Source: Candidatus Dormiibacterota bacterium
Lineage (GTDB): Bacteria; Chloroflexota; Dormibacteria; Aeolococcales; Aeolococcaceae
Reading direction: 5' to 3'
Length of the DNA stretch: 14,826 bases
Assembly: GCA_027451645.1 (NCBI GenBank)
Contig: DAIDIX010000011.1
Location: 1-14,826 of the forward strand
In this document: piece by piece, positions 14,060-14,826 of the stretch
Position numbering within the stretch: the stretch's first letter is position 1
How the letters are laid out: each line of letters starts with the position of its first letter
Notes under the pieces: model-generated
What the model saw: only the letters and a program-made list of their open reading frames with translations
Told to the model about the DNA's origin: nothing
Databases searched by the model: none
Translations under genes and position numbers: made by a program

Positions 14060-14826
14060 ATGACAGCTACTGCGATCCGTACGACTTCCGACATTGAAGC
14101 ACTCCTTGGGAGCGATGCCTCGGATCTTCTCACCCACACATGCTCAACGATTGACAAGTCGAATCTCCATCTCCCGGGAGCGGACTTCGTTGACCGAATC
14201 TGGACAGTTTCTGACCGTTCCATCCGCGTGCTCCGGAGCCTCCAGACTCTCTTTGGGACAGGCAGACTCGCAGGAACTGGATATCTTTCCATCCTTCCTG
14301 TTGACCAGGGCATTGAGCACAGTGCTGGAGCATCATTCGCACCGGAACCACGGTACTTCGACAGTGAGGCAATCGTTGAGCTCGCACTTGAGGGTGGATG
14401 CAATGCAGTTGCCTCAACGCTTGGCGTTCTCGGCTCTGTTGCCCGGAAGTACGCCCACCGCATCCCGTTCATATGCAAGCTCAACCACAATGAGCTCCTC
14501 ACCTATCCGAACCGGTTTGACCAGGTGATGTTCGCCTCAGTCGAGCAGGCATACGACATGGGTGCAGTCGCAGTTGGTGCAACGATCTATTTTGGCTCCG
14601 ATGAATCTACCAGGCAGCTGCAGGAAGTCTCCCAGGCATTTGCAATGGCCCATGATCTTGGCATGGCAACAATTCTCTGGTGCTATCTCAGGAATCCCGC
14701 GTTCAGCCACGATGGTGTCGACTACCACCTTGCAGCAGACCTCACTGGCCAGGCCAACCATCTCGGCGTGACAATCGAGGCAGACATCATCAAGCAGAAG
14801 CTTCCCGAGACGAACGGAGGCTATAC
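14060..14826 (+). CDS. fbaB: Class I fructose-bisphosphate aldolase (FbaB/DhnA type), 3' end outside window
   Basis: A Schiff-base aldolase cleaving fructose-1,6-bisphosphate to two triose phosphates in glycolysis and gluconeogenesis. The frame is open from ATG 14060 to the window end, giving 255 residues; the family is usually about 300-350. The DhnA-type motifs are clear. They include SILPVDQGIEHSAGASFAP, PFICKLNHNELL, DMGAVAVGATIYFGSDEST, MATILWCYLRNPAF and YHLAADLTGQANHLGVTIEADIIKQK. The Schiff-base lysine is expected in the ADIIK element (Lys245) by comparison with the archaeal/DhnA family. The GGGAAGGA site 7 bases upstream fixes the start. The gene is divergent from murA and shares its promoter region. 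Confidence 0.95.
   Translation, partial: MTATAIRTTSDIEALLGSDASDLLTHTCSTIDKSNLHLPGADFVDRIWTVSDRSIRVLRSLQTLFGTGRLAGTGYLSILPVDQGIEHSAGASFAPEPRYFDSEAIVELALEGGCNAVASTLGVLGSVARKYAHRIPFICKLNHNELLTYPNRFDQVMFASVEQAYDMGAVAVGATIYFGSDESTRQLQEVSQAFAMAHDLGMATILWCYLRNPAFSHDGVDYHLAADLTGQANHLGVTIEADIIKQKLPETNGGY

Overview
This is a bacterial chromosomal window. It is moderately GC-rich by eye and densely packed with housekeeping genes. Every stop codon I could assign is TGA or TAG; none is TAA. The gene order points to a monoderm (Gram-positive-type) lineage. cdaA-cdaR and acpS/nnrD-alr resemble Bacillota. A glmS to nnrD to alr to tsaE-tsaB-rimI-tsaD order is familiar from Actinomycetota, as is a MurA carrying Asp in place of the catalytic Cys. 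I cannot assign a phylum from the sequence alone.

Layout. Bases 1-1038 (+) hold the tail of an MFS transporter and a small VOC/glyoxalase-fold protein. Bases 1054-3741 (-) hold tsaE-tsaB-rimI-tsaD, fused by 4-base ATGA stop/start overlaps; these cover t6A tRNA modification plus an N-acetyltransferase. Bases 3869-4935 (+) hold a secreted coiled-coil/CHAP peptidoglycan hydrolase, probably preceded by a coupled 32-codon leader ORF. Bases 5062-5322 (+) look like a small decayed gene with two in-frame stops. Bases 5285-13952 (-) hold murA, a degenerate MreB-like gene, cdaA, cdaR, glmS, an acpS-nnrD fusion, alr and a 64-residue ORF that resembles half of a PqqD protein. From 14060 (+) runs a class I fructose-bisphosphate aldolase, cut by the window end.

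Together the long minus-strand block is a cell-envelope and c-di-AMP cluster. GlmS makes glucosamine-6-phosphate, the start of UDP-GlcNAc synthesis. MurA uses UDP-GlcNAc in the first committed peptidoglycan step. Alr supplies D-alanine. CdaA/CdaR make and control c-di-AMP, which is tied to wall homeostasis in Gram-positives. The CHAP hydrolase acts on the finished wall.

The points most worth a second look are the MreB-like protein that has lost its nucleotide-binding motifs, the MurA Cys-to-Asp change, the AcpS-NnrD fusion without an epimerase domain, the missing glmM, the PqqD-like fragment coupled to alr, the leader ORF before the CHAP gene, and the small ORF with two in-frame stops. I found no tRNA, rRNA, insertion sequence, CRISPR array or phage gene.
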